The notes: generated by a model from the sequence alone, not told the origin. A DNA stretch of 64,000 nt from Cycas panzhihuaensis (GCA_023213395.1 CM041465.1:138825741-138889740), one strand, 5' to 3'. Shown: positions 32,317 to 43,402, counted from the first letter of the stretch. Numbers and translations: made by a program.

Positions 32317-33246
32317 ATGATGAGCGCACTATTCAAAAATGGGAAATGTATCATTTGTGACAAAGATGACCAGATCGTAGCTGTTGCCTATGAGGATCAA
32401 GGTCTTTATAAGTTGAATGCCAATAACATTACTCTTGATTCTGCTTATTCTGGTTCAACATCTTTGTCGAAAATTCAATTATGGCATCAACGTCTAGGTC
32501 ACTTAAGCCTAGACAATCTGAAGCAGATGATAAGCAAAAACATGGTGTATGGGCTTCCAAAGATGCATGGTTCAAAATGTCTTTGCGAAGCTTGCATAAT
32601 GGGGACCCAACATCAGTTGCCTTTTCCTAAAGGCAAAGCATGGCATGCATCTTATCCATTGCAGTTAGTTCACTCAGACTTGTGTAGACCCATGTCCACT
32701 CAATCCTTTGGAGGAGCATTGTATTACATATCTTTCATTGATGACTTCTCTCACAAAGTCTGGGTTTACTTCCTAAAGCAAAAATTAGAGGCCTTCTCCA
32801 AGTTCAAAGAGTTTAAGGCGGAAGTAGAAAATGAATCTGGCTACTCAATTGGCACATTAAGGTCAGATAATGGAGGTGAATTCACTTCAAATGAATTCAA
32901 CCAATTCTGCAAGGATAATGGAATTCGGAGACAACTCACAACTCCTTATACTCCTCAACAAAATGGAGTCTCCGAAAGGATGAATAGAACTTTGGCTAAT
33001 AAAGCCAAAACGATGATGCATGCAAAAGGGCTTTCAAGAGCTTACTGGGCCGAAGCATTTCATACAGCAGCCTATGTGGCCAATCGGAATCCTACAACAG
33101 CAGTCACCGATATCACACCTGAGGAGGCATGGACTGGTAAGAAGCCAACTATCAGCCATTTGAGGACATTCGGGTGCACTGCGTATATGCACATACCAGA
33201 TCAACAAAGAACAAAGTTGGACATAGTCTTAAATGCATCTTTGTAG
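32317..33246 (+). pseudogene. Copia-F GAG-pre-integrase and integrase
   Basis: The 309-codon frame begins with the protease tail (FKNGKCIICDKDDQIVAVAY). It has the pre-integrase motif LWHQRLGHLSLDNLKQM and a full integrase core: LVHSDLCRPMSTQSFGG, FIDDFSHKVWVYFL, LRSDNGGEFTSNEF and TPQQNGVSERMNRTL. The three catalytic acids (D, D, E) are present. Near 33220 a small deletion shifts the frame. This is the most complete integrase in the window. Confidence 0.93.
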
Positions 33247-34448
33247 GATATGCAATCCATAGCAAAGCCTACAAGTTGTATGATCCAGTTGGGAGGAAAA
33301 TGCATCTCTCTAGAGATGTAATCTTTGTTGAGGATGATCAGAAAGAGTTGGATATGGCATCAATCCAACCCCCCATTGACAAAGGTAGAAAGATTGTCGA
33401 GGACTTCCCTCCCTCTCAATCTTATACACCATGTTCTTCATCTGCACCTCCTGTACCATCTACTTCATCTTCATCTGCTCCACTTGAACCTTCCACTTCA
33501 TCTTCTGTTGATCCTTCACTTAGACCAGAAGATATTGAGGTTCATGCTACATCATTTCAGAAGTTACCTAAGTGGTATACTCAAACGGTACAGGATGGTC
33601 ATATCATTGAAGGGAAACGTCCATCTAAGTATAGGCAGCAAACAAACTTTGCACTTATGGCTGAAGTGCTTTCTATTGATGAGCCTACTACTTTTGCAGA
33701 GGCTTCACAAAGTGATAGTTGGAAAGCTGCCATGGATGAGGAGATTCACTCCATTCACAAGAATGGTACTTGGGATTTGGTCGAATTGCCTCCACACAAA
33801 CAGGCAATTAGTTGTAAATGGTTCTACAAGACCAAATTTCATTCTGATGGGACACTCAAGCGTCAGAAGGCAAGACTTGTAGCAAAGGGGTCCAAACAAA
33901 AGGAAGGAATTGATTATGAGGAGACCTTTGCACCTATAGCAAACATGAACACCATCAGACTTCTCATGGCCTTAGCTGCACAATGCAAATGGCCCGTGTA
34001 TCAGATGGACGTGAAGAGCGCCTTCCTCAACAGCGATCTTCAAGAGGAGGTATACTTGGAGCAACCTCCTGGTTACAAGGAACAAGGCAAGGAGCACTTG
34101 GTATGTCACCTCAAGAAGGCTTTGTATGGCTTGAAGCAAGCTCCTAGGGCATGGTATGCAAAAATCGATGAATACTTTTTGAGACATGGGTTTCATCGAT
34201 CCACATCTGATCCTAACTTGTATATCAAACATGAACAACACCATGTCATTTATATTGCCTTGTATGTAGATGACTTAGTGATCACGGGTGATGACACTAA
34301 GCTCATCAATGTTCTCCAAGATGACTTGAAGAGAAGTTTTGAGATGATTGATCTTGGACTTCTCCATTATTTTCTAGGCCTTGAGATATGGCAGCAACTA
34401 GGCTATATCTTCATTTCCCAAGCAAAATATTCTTGGGACATCTTGTAG
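33174..34448 (+). pseudogene. Copia-F integrase C-terminus and reverse transcriptase
   Basis: A 424-codon frame starts in HSLKCIFVGYAIHSKAY and has a Ser/Pro-rich linker. It then carries the complete RVT_2 domain: [75 protein letters not shown], the catalytic IALYVDDLVITGDD and DLGLLHYFLGLEI. The end at 34448 (TAG after SWDIL) is just before RNase H. It is the longest open reverse transcriptase frame in the window. Confidence 0.93.
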
Positions 34449-35190
34449 AGATTCAAGATGCATGATCGCAAGACGCCACGCCCATGGAGAACGACCAAGC
34501 TTTCTTAATGAGGAAGTCAACCAGAGATCCCACTCTTTATCGACAGTTGATTGGTAGCTTGATATATCTCACCAACACTCGCCCGGACATCTCATTTGCG
34601 CTGGGATTTACTCGTTTCATGTCTCAACCTAATCGGAAGCATTGAAAGAAAGAAATGCATACTCAAATACATAAAAGGTACATTACAGCTTGGACTTGAG
34701 TATGTACATAATGAGAACTTCATCTTGGAGGGGTTCTCTGATTCTGATTGGGCAGGATGCCAGGATAGCAGGAAGTCAACCTCGAGTTACAGTTTTACCC
34801 TTGGTTCAGCAGCTGTTTCATGGAGTTGCAAGAAGCAACCAAATGTTACCTTGTCCTCCATCAAGGCAGTACAAAGCTCAGCCAAGGACATGAGGCTATC
34901 TGGCTTCGACGGATTCTTGGTGAGCTTGGATTTCAGCAGGAGCAGCCGACCAGCATTTAGTGTGACAATCAGAGTGTCCTCAAGCTAACTAAGAATCCCG
35001 TCTTCCATGCACGGACCAAACATATTGAAATTCACCACCATTTCATCAGGGAGCACATACATAATTGTGAGATCACTCTTCAATATCGACCAACGGAGCA
35101 GCAGACGGCAGATATCTTTACCAAGCCACTTGGTAGAAACAAATTTGTAAAATTTAGAGATGGTCTAGGGGTCCGACTTAACGTTATAAA
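34449..35190 (+). pseudogene. Copia-F RNase H, frameshifted
   Basis: Reading resumes after a stop and deletions near 34480, with QLIGSLIYLTNTRPDISFAL-like sequence. It continues in the frame LGLEYVHNENFILEGFSDSD, with WAGCQDSRKSTSSYSFTLG, which holds a catalytic aspartate. A frameshift follows near 34870. The tail ARTKHIEIHHHFIREH and ADIFTKPLGRNKFVKFRDG is at about 35005-35165. The polypurine tract AATAAGGGGGGG is at 35192-35203. Confidence 0.87.
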
Positions 35191-35203
35191 CAATAAGGGG
35201 GGG

Positions 35204-35795
35204 TGTTAAACCTCATGGTTTACCTTATGTTTATAATGTTAAGCTTATGTACTTTCTATTTTTGTATTATGTGTGCACTTTAATGCTCATGTGCACTTTT
35301 GTACTTTGGGTGTGACTTTATCACTTAAGTGATAAAGTACACACCCACTTTATGACTAGTGACACAATGTTGTCACTTATGTAACTTGAGGGTCAAATGA
35401 CCCCATTGCATCTTTGCTCACACAAGAGCTTCCAGAGGGACACATGTCAATCATCCACAGTATCTTGGATGTTTGACACTTGTCAAACATCCAAGGCCTT
35501 AGGTCTCTCATCTCATTCTATATAATGAGACCTATTCCTCATTGTTGCTCATTCAAGAGTTGGAGCTCATTGTCATTCTATCAGTTTGCTAATCAAGCTG
35601 AAGGCATTCTTTGGTTGTTGGACTAATTCCAACACCTCATCTTGGGTATTATGTTCTTGCTCCTAATTCTTCTTCGAGTCATTTGAATTCCTTTGAATTC
35701 TTTCAAGTTCTTTGTTACTTTTGCTTAATGCATTTATGGTATTGTGCTTTCATTAAAGATCTTGGGACTAATGTGGCTTAATGCCCATTCTAACA
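35204..35795 (+). repeat. Copia-F 3' LTR
   Basis: It is nearly identical to the 5' LTR. It keeps the 24-bp palindrome (35315-35338) and the hairpin (35464-35495). One insertion-type difference near 35695 (CCTTTGAATT) accounts for the extra length. Confidence 0.95.
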
Positions 35796-35800
35796 CTATA

Positions 35801-36467
35801 CAGATAGCTAATTGGTAGTTTGATATATCTCACTGCAACTAGAACTAATATCTCATATTCAGTAAGTCTAGTCTCTAATATATGCAAGAACCAAAGATGA
35901 GACATTGGCAAACTACTAAGAGAATACTCAGATACTTAAAAGGAACCACTAATCTAAAACTGACATATCTAAAAATGAAAACAAATAAACTAATTGGATG
36001 TTGTGATTCAAATTGGGCAAGAGACAGAGAAGAGAAGTTCAACAAGTGGATATTGCTTCTTCTTTGGCTCAATAGCTATCTCATGGAGTAGCAAACGACA
36101 ATCTATAGTTGAATTGTCATCCACTAAAGTAGAATATAAGGCAGTAGTTAGTGCCTCATGTGAAGCAATTTGGCTGAAACAACTTCTGTCAGATCTAGAT
36201 TAGCAATGAAAAGGATTGACAACCTTGTTTTGTGGCAATCGAAGTGCCATCAAATTAACCAAAAATCCAATTCTCCATGCATGAACAAGGCATATTGAAG
36301 TGCATCATCACTTCATACAAGAAAAGGTGCAAAACAAGGAAATTGACTTGACATATTGCCCAACAAATGAGCAAGTTGCAGACACCCTAACAAAACCACT
36401 CAGGAAGGACAAACTTCAAGTTCTAAGAGATAAAATGGGATTCTATAGATAAAACATTAAGAGAGGG
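35801..36467 (+). pseudogene. Copia-M RNase H (right of Copia-F)
   Basis: The reading continues from 28125 with QLIGSLIYLTATRTNISYS and KTTKRILRYLKGTTNLKLTY. It goes on to GYCFFFGSIAISWSSKRQS, VELSSTKVEYKAVVSASCEA and IWLKQLLSDLD. The tail has TRHIEVHHHFIQEKVQ and QVADTLTKPLRKDKLQVLRD. Frameshifts are near 36030 and stops near 36203 and 36282. A purine run lies just before the LTR. Confidence 0.88.
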
Positions 36468-36656
36468 TGTTAGAATATAATGCTTATCTAGGACTAGTTG
36501 AAGGTCATGTAAAAACCCCTCTGTGTAACATAGACAAGTGTCTACCACATGTCAGTCAGATGCATGGCAGTTGCAATCTTTCAATGTATATATAAAGAGA
36601 GCTCCTCTCATAATAAAGCGCCTGATTATTCTCCAATCTTTGTCTGAATTCTAACA
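36468..36656 (+). repeat. Copia-M 3' LTR
   Basis: It begins TGTTAGAATATAATGC after GAGAGGG and ends CTGAATTCTAACA (189 bp). It contains TATATATAAAGAGAG near 36585-36600, a good TATA box. No 5' LTR survives to confirm the ends. Confidence 0.75.
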
Positions 36657-36946
36657 AAGGAACAAGTTCAACAACACACAATCCAAGCTATTCTGTAAAA
36701 TAGGGTAAAGAAACACAGCTCACTAACTCTCGACAATGCTTGATTGAAAGTGGAGACACGATAATACAAATAAAAGAGAGTTTGTTTGCAAATGCTCACA
36801 CATGTGAGAGAATAAAAAGAATTTGAGCGGGCAGTTACATAAAAGGATACATGGACTTGGGACTTACAATATGTAACTCATAAATCTGCCAAGTGTCACT
36901 CTAACGTAACAATGAATAAAATAACGAATTAACATTATTCCTAACA
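36657..36946 (-). repeat. Possible solo LTR of a Copia element
   Basis: On the minus strand the segment starts TGTTAGGAATAATG and has an LTR-like layout with a CTTTTTATTCTC stretch. The other end is not clear and no target duplication was found. This is a tentative call. Confidence 0.3.
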
Positions 36947-38242
36947 TTAACATATGCCACTAGATAGTCTTTTACAAAACGGTGCGACTCTTCATTGTAT
37001 TGCATGTCTCTTCATTATTCTTTTACTAATCCAAGCATAATTAACATATACTCTGTTGTATAACTAATCATGCTTAATCCAGAGAATAACCTCAAGGTAT
37101 ACCAGCCTTCAAGCCATGTACTCCAATATTCTCCACTCATTAGGTACCCCTACTACTACCGTGCATGGCCAATCATTTTCATATGTAAGTTGCCTTTTCC
37201 ATTACATGTTGTCCTTTGTCTCCTAAGCCAACTATCATGAATACTCATATACTCATGGATTGCTTTTGGAAATGGGCAATGGCAAAAAAAACTTGAGCAC
37301 ACAAAGATTATATTTCTATTTTAACAAAATAGAAATATAAGCAATCCACTAATAAGGGTGCATTGCTAGTTCGGGAAAATCTAAAAGCTGAGAGGTATTT
37401 GCTAAATAGCACAGGCTTCTGTAACATCAAAGTTACTTGAGACATCTATTTTTCCAACATAATGCAAGATGAGAAATGTCTCTTAAAGGAAGGACTACAG
37501 AGAAACCATGCACAGAAGTTTAATCTAAGTCAAGAGGGACATTAACCACAGTAGCACAGGTTTTGCATGATGTCATATTTCCTTAAGAAGTTTATTTTCA
37601 CTGTGAAATTTGGGATAAGAAATATTCATCTTGAAGGAATAAATAAGGAAATACCACACACAATGGTTTATTCTTGTTGAAATTATTATTTACAAGGTCA
37701 CTGATGTATTTGCTAAAATGCATCTACATTGCTCAAACAATCATGTACGCTATAAACTCAATTCAGGAAATACACGAAAGGAGCACCTGTAAACTAGATG
37801 CAACAAACCATCAATAAAAATGCCTGTGCAAACAGAACTTGTTTATCAAGGAAATGAATCATTGAACTAGTAGAAGAGCATTCACTTCTATGGATCCCTG
37901 TCATGCATGAATTTTGGTACATTGCAATTTTCTTTTAACTAAAAAAAAAAATTGCAAATTTCCATAATCAATGGTACTGCACACCGATAAGACATTCCAA
38001 CACCAAGGGCCATAAATAGAATTTAGATTTGGAAACATGGCTCTGAAATACGGAAGACCAGATATAAATGCAAATCATTTATAAAGAATGAAAGAAGAGG
38101 TGGCTTTATAGAACAAATGATAAGTGAAATTAGATCTCACAGGATTTTCTTACATTGCAAACTTACAAGGAAAAATAGAGCATTTAAATGCCCCTACCAA
38201 CTCAAACCAAACAGCAATCAAAGCTTACAAAAATATTCTTAC
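36947..38242. other. Non-coding DNA, probably lipase intron
   Basis: No coding sequence or retroelement motif is recognisable. I looked on the minus strand for the next lipase exon (the GHSLGGG nucleophile elbow) and did not find it. The stretch follows a good splice donor at 38241-38242 and is best read as intron. Confidence 0.5.
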
Positions 38243-38515
38243 CTTGATTCTGTAGTCAGGATACTCATTCAGAGCCTTAAGCAGGCAAGGAGTTGCAAGC
38301 TGTGCAATCCAACGTGCAGCTGCAACCATCCCACAATGTGCATAGCCTAGCACTAAATTGCTTACACCACCTTCATCCAGAAGAGTGTGGTGGAATGGCA
38401 CAACAGCACCTGTAACTGCTGTCAAAGTATCTTTGATGCTGTGAGTCCCTCGAATCACTAGAAGGAAGCAATGTGATTTATCATCAACTAAAATCGTAAA
38501 AGCAGGCTTCAGAAG
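38243..38515 (-). CDS. Class 3 lipase, internal exon (mono-/diacylglycerol lipase-like)
   Basis: The 273-bp exon encodes 91 residues with no stop: LLKPAFTILVDDKSHCFLL, then VIRGTHSIKDTLTAVTGAVV and NLVLGYAHCGMVAAARWIA, ending EYPDYRIK. This is the conserved front part of the Lipase_3 domain of plant lipases with an N-terminal mono-/diacylglycerol lipase domain (At3g14075-like). RGTHS is the oxyanion region. On the minus strand the acceptor TTATGCAG precedes it and the donor GTAAGAATA follows. The catalytic serine exon (GHSLGGG) should come next but is not in the window. Clean frame and splice sites suggest a live gene, or one inactivated recently. Confidence 0.9.
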
Positions 38516-38832
38516 CTGCATAATTCAAACAGAATGAATATACAAGCAGTCAGTAATGTCAGCTTATAAACTATAGAAAGCTGAAACATGCATGATCTTG
38601 CTAGTCAATACTAGCAGAAAAGCCCTCTGAACATCTATTGCATTTCCCATGTCAGCATCTTTGCGCTAAATTTTTAATGTAATTTCTTTCAAGTATCAGA
38701 TTCAAACATCTCACAAAACCTTTACCACCCCGCAAGCCTGTAATTAAAGAAAAGACCTCTACATTCCTATGGCATTCCTATATCAGTAACTTATTGCCAA
38801 TTTTCAAATACATTTTCTTTAAAGTATCTTAC
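38516..38832 (-). other. Lipase intron, 317 bp
   Basis: On the minus strand it starts GTAAGATACTTT right after KAG and ends TTATGCAG. Both are canonical. Exon phase is 0 on both sides, so KAG joins LLKPAF as in homologues. Confidence 0.85.
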
Positions 38833-39030
38833 CCCAGCCTTAGGTTCTTGAAGAAGGACATGCTCTTTGGAATAGCCAGTTGCCTCCAAAAACAACGGAA
38901 ATGGTTTCTTAGAAAAATGCATACATATAGTCAACAAGTTTAACAGATCCTTTAATTCAACAATGATGTCAGGCCCTTTAAGCTGTTGGCTATCAATCCC
39001 TGCATAAAAACTTGCAACATGTAGATGACC
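38833..39030 (-). CDS. Class 3 lipase, upstream exon
   Basis: The 198-bp exon encodes 66 residues: GHLHVASFYAGIDSQQLKG, then CMHFSKKPFPLFLEATGYS and EHVLLQEPKAG. It is the N-terminal mono-/diacylglycerol lipase region that precedes the Lipase_3 domain. The acceptor GAACTTGCAG lies just before it on the minus strand and the donor GTAAGATAC after it. The start codon and first exons lie further right, beyond the Copia-J and Gypsy-P insertions, and were not found. Confidence 0.9.
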
Positions 39031-39344
39031 CTGCAAGTTCATCATCATCTAGATGAGCCTAATTTCAAGAATTTTATCTTCTAAAATTGCACATTGGAAC
39101 ATGCATAATGCTTTAAAATCTATCAAAAGAAGCCCATATTGTCAACCGGTGACGGCATACGTGATGCATTCACAACATTCATTCAGTTTGATAATTTAGG
39201 CATGCATACATAACTGAGAATTTCTAAAATCTGTCCCTCCGGACATCAGAAACTAACCAGTGATACACGAAACTTGAACCACTGCAACGAGCAATCAGGC
39301 CTGTGCTGTAAAATGTGAAGAAACATGAAACTATAAAATCATGC
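39031..39344. other. Non-coding DNA, probably lipase intron
   Basis: No exon or retroelement motif is recognisable between the lipase acceptor and the Copia-J LTR. Confidence 0.5.
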
Positions 39345-39586
39345 ATTTCTAAACAACCAAGATCTTGATCATACATATACAAGCACACATGAAAGAGCAC
39401 AGTACATAGTATACAGGTTTAATGTGGGAAAACGCTTTTGGGAAAAAACCCACACAAGAATAATAGTCGACTATATTTCTACCAATCTTGATTGATGCAT
39501 AATCCTCGATATGGTTGACCCCATTACAAATGCCACCGAAGGGTTTACATAACACCCCCAATAGTGAATTCACCAATAGTTGCAAC
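39345..39586 (-). repeat. Copia-J 3' LTR, part left of Gypsy-P
   Basis: On the minus strand it contains GTGGGTTTTTTCCCAAAAGC and TTTTCCCACATTAAACC, the hairpin-rich stretch common near the end of plant Copia LTRs. A similar block is in the Copia-I LTR (50370-50400). The left boundary is approximate. The LTR is interrupted at 39586 by Gypsy-P and resumes at about 43403. Confidence 0.6.
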
Positions 39587-40167
39587 TGTAGCATTCCAAA
39601 ATATGGTCAAAAATATAACTTATTACCATTCAAATAGAAGGCCTCTGAACAACGATTCCAACGGTCCAGACGAAAGTTAATTCTGACATCTATATCAAAA
39701 GTTATGACCGTTTAAAGTTAGCCTACCCGTTTTTGGAGAAGTTCTGGCCGACCTCTATTTGAGCAGTTTTAAGAAGAATATTACCCAGTCTGGCCGACTT
39801 CTAATTAAAGTATTTTGATCGCTATAAATAGAAGTTTGGGCCGCATACCAAACCATCGTCGGAGGTTCTTTGGTCGCGCATTTTCGGTCCTAGGGCTGCA
39901 ATTAGCTCGCCCATTTGGGGTTGCAGTTTGGAGGGTTCCTCGCCTCGAAGAGGGAAGCTCACTTCTTCAGCAAACACTGATATTTTGTTATAATTTCGCT
40001 CTATTTTGGTATTATTTGATAATAAAGATTATTATTTACTTTGGTGGATTTTGTAATTCTTGTTCCTTATTCATTTTACTATTGAATAACATCTAGTTGT
40101 TGTCTTTTGTGGATTATTACCTATATTTTGAGGAAAATTGCTATAAAAGTAGAACTAGATCGCTACA
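39587..40167 (+). repeat. Gypsy-P 5' LTR
   Basis: It begins TGTAGCATTCC. A TATAAATA box is at 39823-39830. In the 3' LTR the corresponding bases read TATAACTA, so only this copy keeps a standard TATA box. Confidence 0.93.
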
Positions 40168-40169
40168 AG

Positions 40170-40181
40170 TGGTATCAGAGC
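40170..40181 (+). other. Gypsy-P primer binding site
   Basis: TGGTATCAGAGC lies two bases after the LTR and is a perfect match to the initiator tRNA-Met type site. Confidence 0.88.
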
Positions 40182-40283
40182 TTCATTCGAAGTAGGTATT
40201 TAGCGTGTCTCTGCAAGAAATATCTGAAAAAAAAATTTCCCAATAGAACGAAGTTAAGATCAGGAAAAACCACAATAGAAAAA

Positions 40284-41396
40284 ATGGTGCTCCAGGCCTC
40301 CCAAGGAATCGAGGACATGTCAAAAAGGGTGGACCATTTGGACAATAGTATCACGCTAATGCAAACCCAGTGCAAGGAATTGGAATCGGATATAAAAGAA
40401 ATTTGTGATATTCTGTTGGCTCCAAAAAAAGATTTTGGATTTCAAAGTGGAGCTAAAGAAGAGGAGCAGAGCCAAGAAGAAGGGGAATACTCAGAAGATC
40501 AGATCAGACTCAGTCTTAAGGAAACTAAATTTCAACTAGAAAAGTTTGACCCAAATAGATCCCGGGATATCCGTAGTTGGGTGATGCAAATGGAGGTCTA
40601 CTTCAAAACCACCCCTTTAACCAATAAGGAAAAACTGGTGGTGGAAACGTTGCACTTATACGGAAAAGCCTTACAATTTTTTCACTGGTGGCAAAGAAAT
40701 TACGAGGGAACAATCCACTACAATTGGATTTTTTTGAAAAAGTCACTATTCCAGCAATATAAAGATACAACAACAACGGATTATTTCGCCCAGCTTACCA
40801 AGTTACAACAGGTCGATACGGTACAATCTTATACTGAACAATTCCAAGCACTACATAGTATGGTGGATGCCCATATCAGTGAACCTTAACTAGTAGAAGT
40901 ATACATAGCAAGTCTTCGAGGTAATATCAGGTATCGACTAAAGACCATAGATGCGAGCTTCCTGACCGATGCCATACGCCATGCCAAGAATATTGAAGCA
41001 GAATTCAAAGAAGGAAGACAAAGTTTCGTTCGTCGAACCAAGTTTGAAAGACCTCCTAGCCAGCAATTTAAACCAAATTGGACACAGTCTAGAACTAAAG
41101 CGAGTGCTCCTACGGGGAAGAAAAAAGATGAACAAATGTCAAGAGCAGAACACATCAAGAATGGAACATGTTTTCGTTGTGGAGGAAAGTATAATCGAGA
41201 ACATAGATGCCCTCCTAAGAAGATGTTCATGATGAATAATGAAGAAGGCCCCCTCCCTAATGAAACTAGGGAAGAAATTACAGAAGAGGAAGCATTGGTC
41301 CAAGAAAATAAAGCCCATATAGAGGAGTTATTAAGTACATACTCGGACAATGTTAAGATATCACTTCAAGCCATCACTAGGGAAACACGCGCACCG
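40284..41396 (+). pseudogene. Gypsy-P gag
   Basis: Gag probably starts at ATG 40284 (MVLQASQGIEDMSKRV), with a coiled-coil-like N-terminus. It reads IRSWVMQMEVYF and LVVETLHLYGKALQFFHWW. A TAA at 40887-40889 replaces one codon, and the same frame continues EVYIASLRGNIRYRLKT. The zinc knuckle CFRCGGKYNREHRC is at about 41169-41210. The frame ends at a TAG at 41396-41398 just before protease. Confidence 0.88.
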
Positions 41397-41398
41397 TA

Positions 41399-42500
41399 GA
41401 CATTAAGATTTCTAGGGTTAATAAAAAATGCAGAGGTTTCCATTTTGGTAGATAGTGGTAGTACACACAATTTCATAAATCGTCCTACTGCAGAAAAGTT
41501 AGGTCTCACAGTAAAGCCACTCAATATATTCCAAGTGGCAATAGCAAATGGTAGGACTATGCCTTGTGGTGGTTATTGCCAGCATGTAAGCTTACGTATA
41601 GCAGAATACTTGACCTCAACTTGCATGTTTGCCATGCCTATCGGCGGGGTTGATGTGGTTCTTGGAGTACAATGGCTTCAAACCTTGGGAAACATTGTTA
41701 CCAATTTTCGGACGAGGTTTATGTGTTTTCACCAAAAGGGACGTAAGTACAAGCTACAAGCTCCTGACATTCATCCAGTACAATTAGTATCATCTCAGCG
41801 TATGGAAAAGATACTTCGAAAAAATCCCACCTCGTTCATGATTTCCTGTTATAAGGTAGCAGCAGAAGAAGTTCCCACAGAGGTGCAAGAACTAATTGAC
41901 CAATGTAGTAAGGTTTTTGAGGAGCTACCGCCCGAACTTCCTCCTAGTCGTGGATATGAGCATGTGATTGATTTGGTTCCTCAATCGGCCCCTGTTAATA
42001 TCAGGCCATATAGGCACCCATTCCATCATCTGCAATCAGACGGTCAGACAGAAGTTGTAAATAAATGCATAGAGGGGTATCTACGTAATTTCACCACTCA
42101 AAGCCCACACCGGTGGCACAAATGGCTTCATTTAGCAGAATGGTGGTATAATACAACTTACCACACGTTTGCCAAGATGTCCCCTTTTCAAGCATTATAT
42201 GGATTTGAGCCGCCATCCATTCTTAATTGGACCCAACCATCTAAAGTACAATCGATCGAAGAGTATCACCAACAATCAAGGCAGATATTGGATACCTTAA
42301 AAGATAACTTAAACTTAGCTCGCAATCGAATGAAGCAACAAGTTGATCTTCAAAGAACGGAATGTATATTCAAGGTAGGAGACTGGGTTTTTTTGCAATT
42401 ACAACCCTACAAGCAAAATAGCCTAAAACAAATAGAGCAAAATAAACTTCAACCGAAATTTTTTGGACCCTATAAAATCTTGGTTAAATGGGAGATGTAG
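41399..42500 (+). pseudogene. Gypsy-P protease fused in frame to the integrase C-terminal part
   Basis: The protease reads EVSILVDSGSTHNFINRP with DSG intact, then VVLGVQWLQTLGNIVTNF. The linker ends at the start of reverse transcriptase, VNIRPYRHPFHH. Without a break the frame continues LQSDGQTEVVNKCIEGYL, which is integrase, then AEWWYNTTYHTFAKMSPF, YGFEPPSILNW and FKVGDWVFLQLQPYKQ. About 2 kb relative to a full chromovirus is missing at about 42024-42035, yet the ORF stays open for 351 codons from 41445. Confidence 0.9.
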
Positions 42501-42790
42501 CCTACAAATTAGAGCTTCCCCCAGATTGTCGAATACACAATACATTCCACGTTTCTTGCCTTAAGAGGAAGTTAGGAGAGAGGGTACCAATCCAAAGAGA
42601 AAATATTAGATGAGGAAGGAGGACTATCAGTTGAACTAGAAGGTATCCTTCAGAAACGTACCAAAAGGTTGCGTTCTCCTGAAATCACATAATACCTTAT
42701 CAAATGGAAAGCAACGGACAACAATGAAGCCACATGGAAATATGAAGAATGGACACAACAATACTAAAATTTACCCATGCTTTGAGGGCA
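42501..42790 (+). pseudogene. Gypsy-P pol tail with chromodomain
   Basis: After frame breaks the reading YLIKWKATDNNEATWKYEEW (about 42692-42750) gives a chromodomain with its conserved aromatic residues. It follows RTKRLRSPEIT, which also precedes the chromodomain in Gypsy-C in altered form. Placement at the end of pol is standard for chromoviruses. Confidence 0.8.
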
Positions 42791-42815
42791 AAGCATGTTT
42801 TGAGGGGGGGAGACT

Positions 42816-43397
42816 TGTAGCATTCCAAAATATGGTCAAAAATATAGCTTATTACCATTAAAATAGAAGGCCTCTGAACAACGATTCCAACGGTCCAGAC
42901 GAAAGCTAATTCTGACATCTATATCAAAAGTTATGATCATTTAAAGTTAGCCTACCCGTTTTTAGAGAAGTTCTGGCTGACCTCTATTTGAGCAATTTTA
43001 AGAAGAATATTACCCAGTCTGGCCGACTTCTAATTAAAGTATTTTGATCGCTATAACTAGAAGTTTGGGCCGCATACCAAACCATCGTCGGAGGTTCTTT
43101 GGTCGCACATTTTCGGTTCTAGGGCTGCAATTAGCTCGCCCATTTGGGGGCTGCAGTTTGGAGGGTTCCTCGTCTCGAAGAGGGAAGCTCACTTCTTCAA
43201 CAAACACTGGTATTTTGTTATAATTTCACTCTATTTTGGTATTATTTGACAATAAAGATTATTATTTACTTTGGTGGATTTTGTAATTCTTGTTCCTTAT
43301 TCATTTTACTATTGAATAGCATCTAGTTATTGTCTTTTGTGGATTATTACCTATATTTTAAGGAAAATTGCTATAAAAGTAGAACTGGATCGCTACA
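42816..43397 (+). repeat. Gypsy-P 3' LTR
   Basis: It is almost identical to the 5' LTR, with about a dozen visible substitutions. The polypurine tract is directly upstream. Confidence 0.93.
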
Positions 43398-43402
43398 ACA
43401 AC

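Larger units (their letters stand above)
28131..35795 (+). mobile_element. Copia-F, best-preserved member of the B/F/G/H family
   Basis: The LTRs are 28131-28713 (583 bp) and 35204-35795 (592 bp), beginning TGTTAAACCTCATGG and ending CCATTCTAACA. The exact target duplication CTATA is at 28126-28130 and 35796-35800. A primer binding site, a 2.3-kb leader, gag, protease, integrase, reverse transcriptase, RNase H and a polypurine tract follow in Copia order. Coding damage is limited to one stop in gag and a few frameshifts. It is inserted into the reverse transcriptase of Copia-M. Confidence 0.96.
39587..43397 (+). mobile_element. Gypsy-P chromovirus with large pol deletion
   Basis: The LTRs are 39587-40167 (581 bp) and 42816-43397 (582 bp), from TGTAGCATTCC to GATCGCTACA. 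The flanking five bases are GCAAC and ACAAC, a target duplication with one change. A primer binding site, gag, protease, integrase end, chromodomain and polypurine tract (GAGGGGGGGAGACT at 42801-42815) are present. Reverse transcriptase, RNase H and half of integrase are absent. It is related to Gypsy-C by LTR ends and proteins. Confidence 0.93.

Noticed and set aside
33325-33882. 185-codon plus-strand open frame overlapping Copia-F reverse transcriptase
   Set aside because: It is another frame over the same DNA; the frame at 33174-34448 carries all domain motifs.
36947-38242. Missing lipase exon with the catalytic serine
   Set aside because: I read the minus strand for a GHSLGGG-coding stretch with splice sites and saw none.
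40886-41350. 154-codon minus-strand open frame
   Set aside because: It is antisense to Gypsy-P gag, whose motifs are clear on the plus strand.
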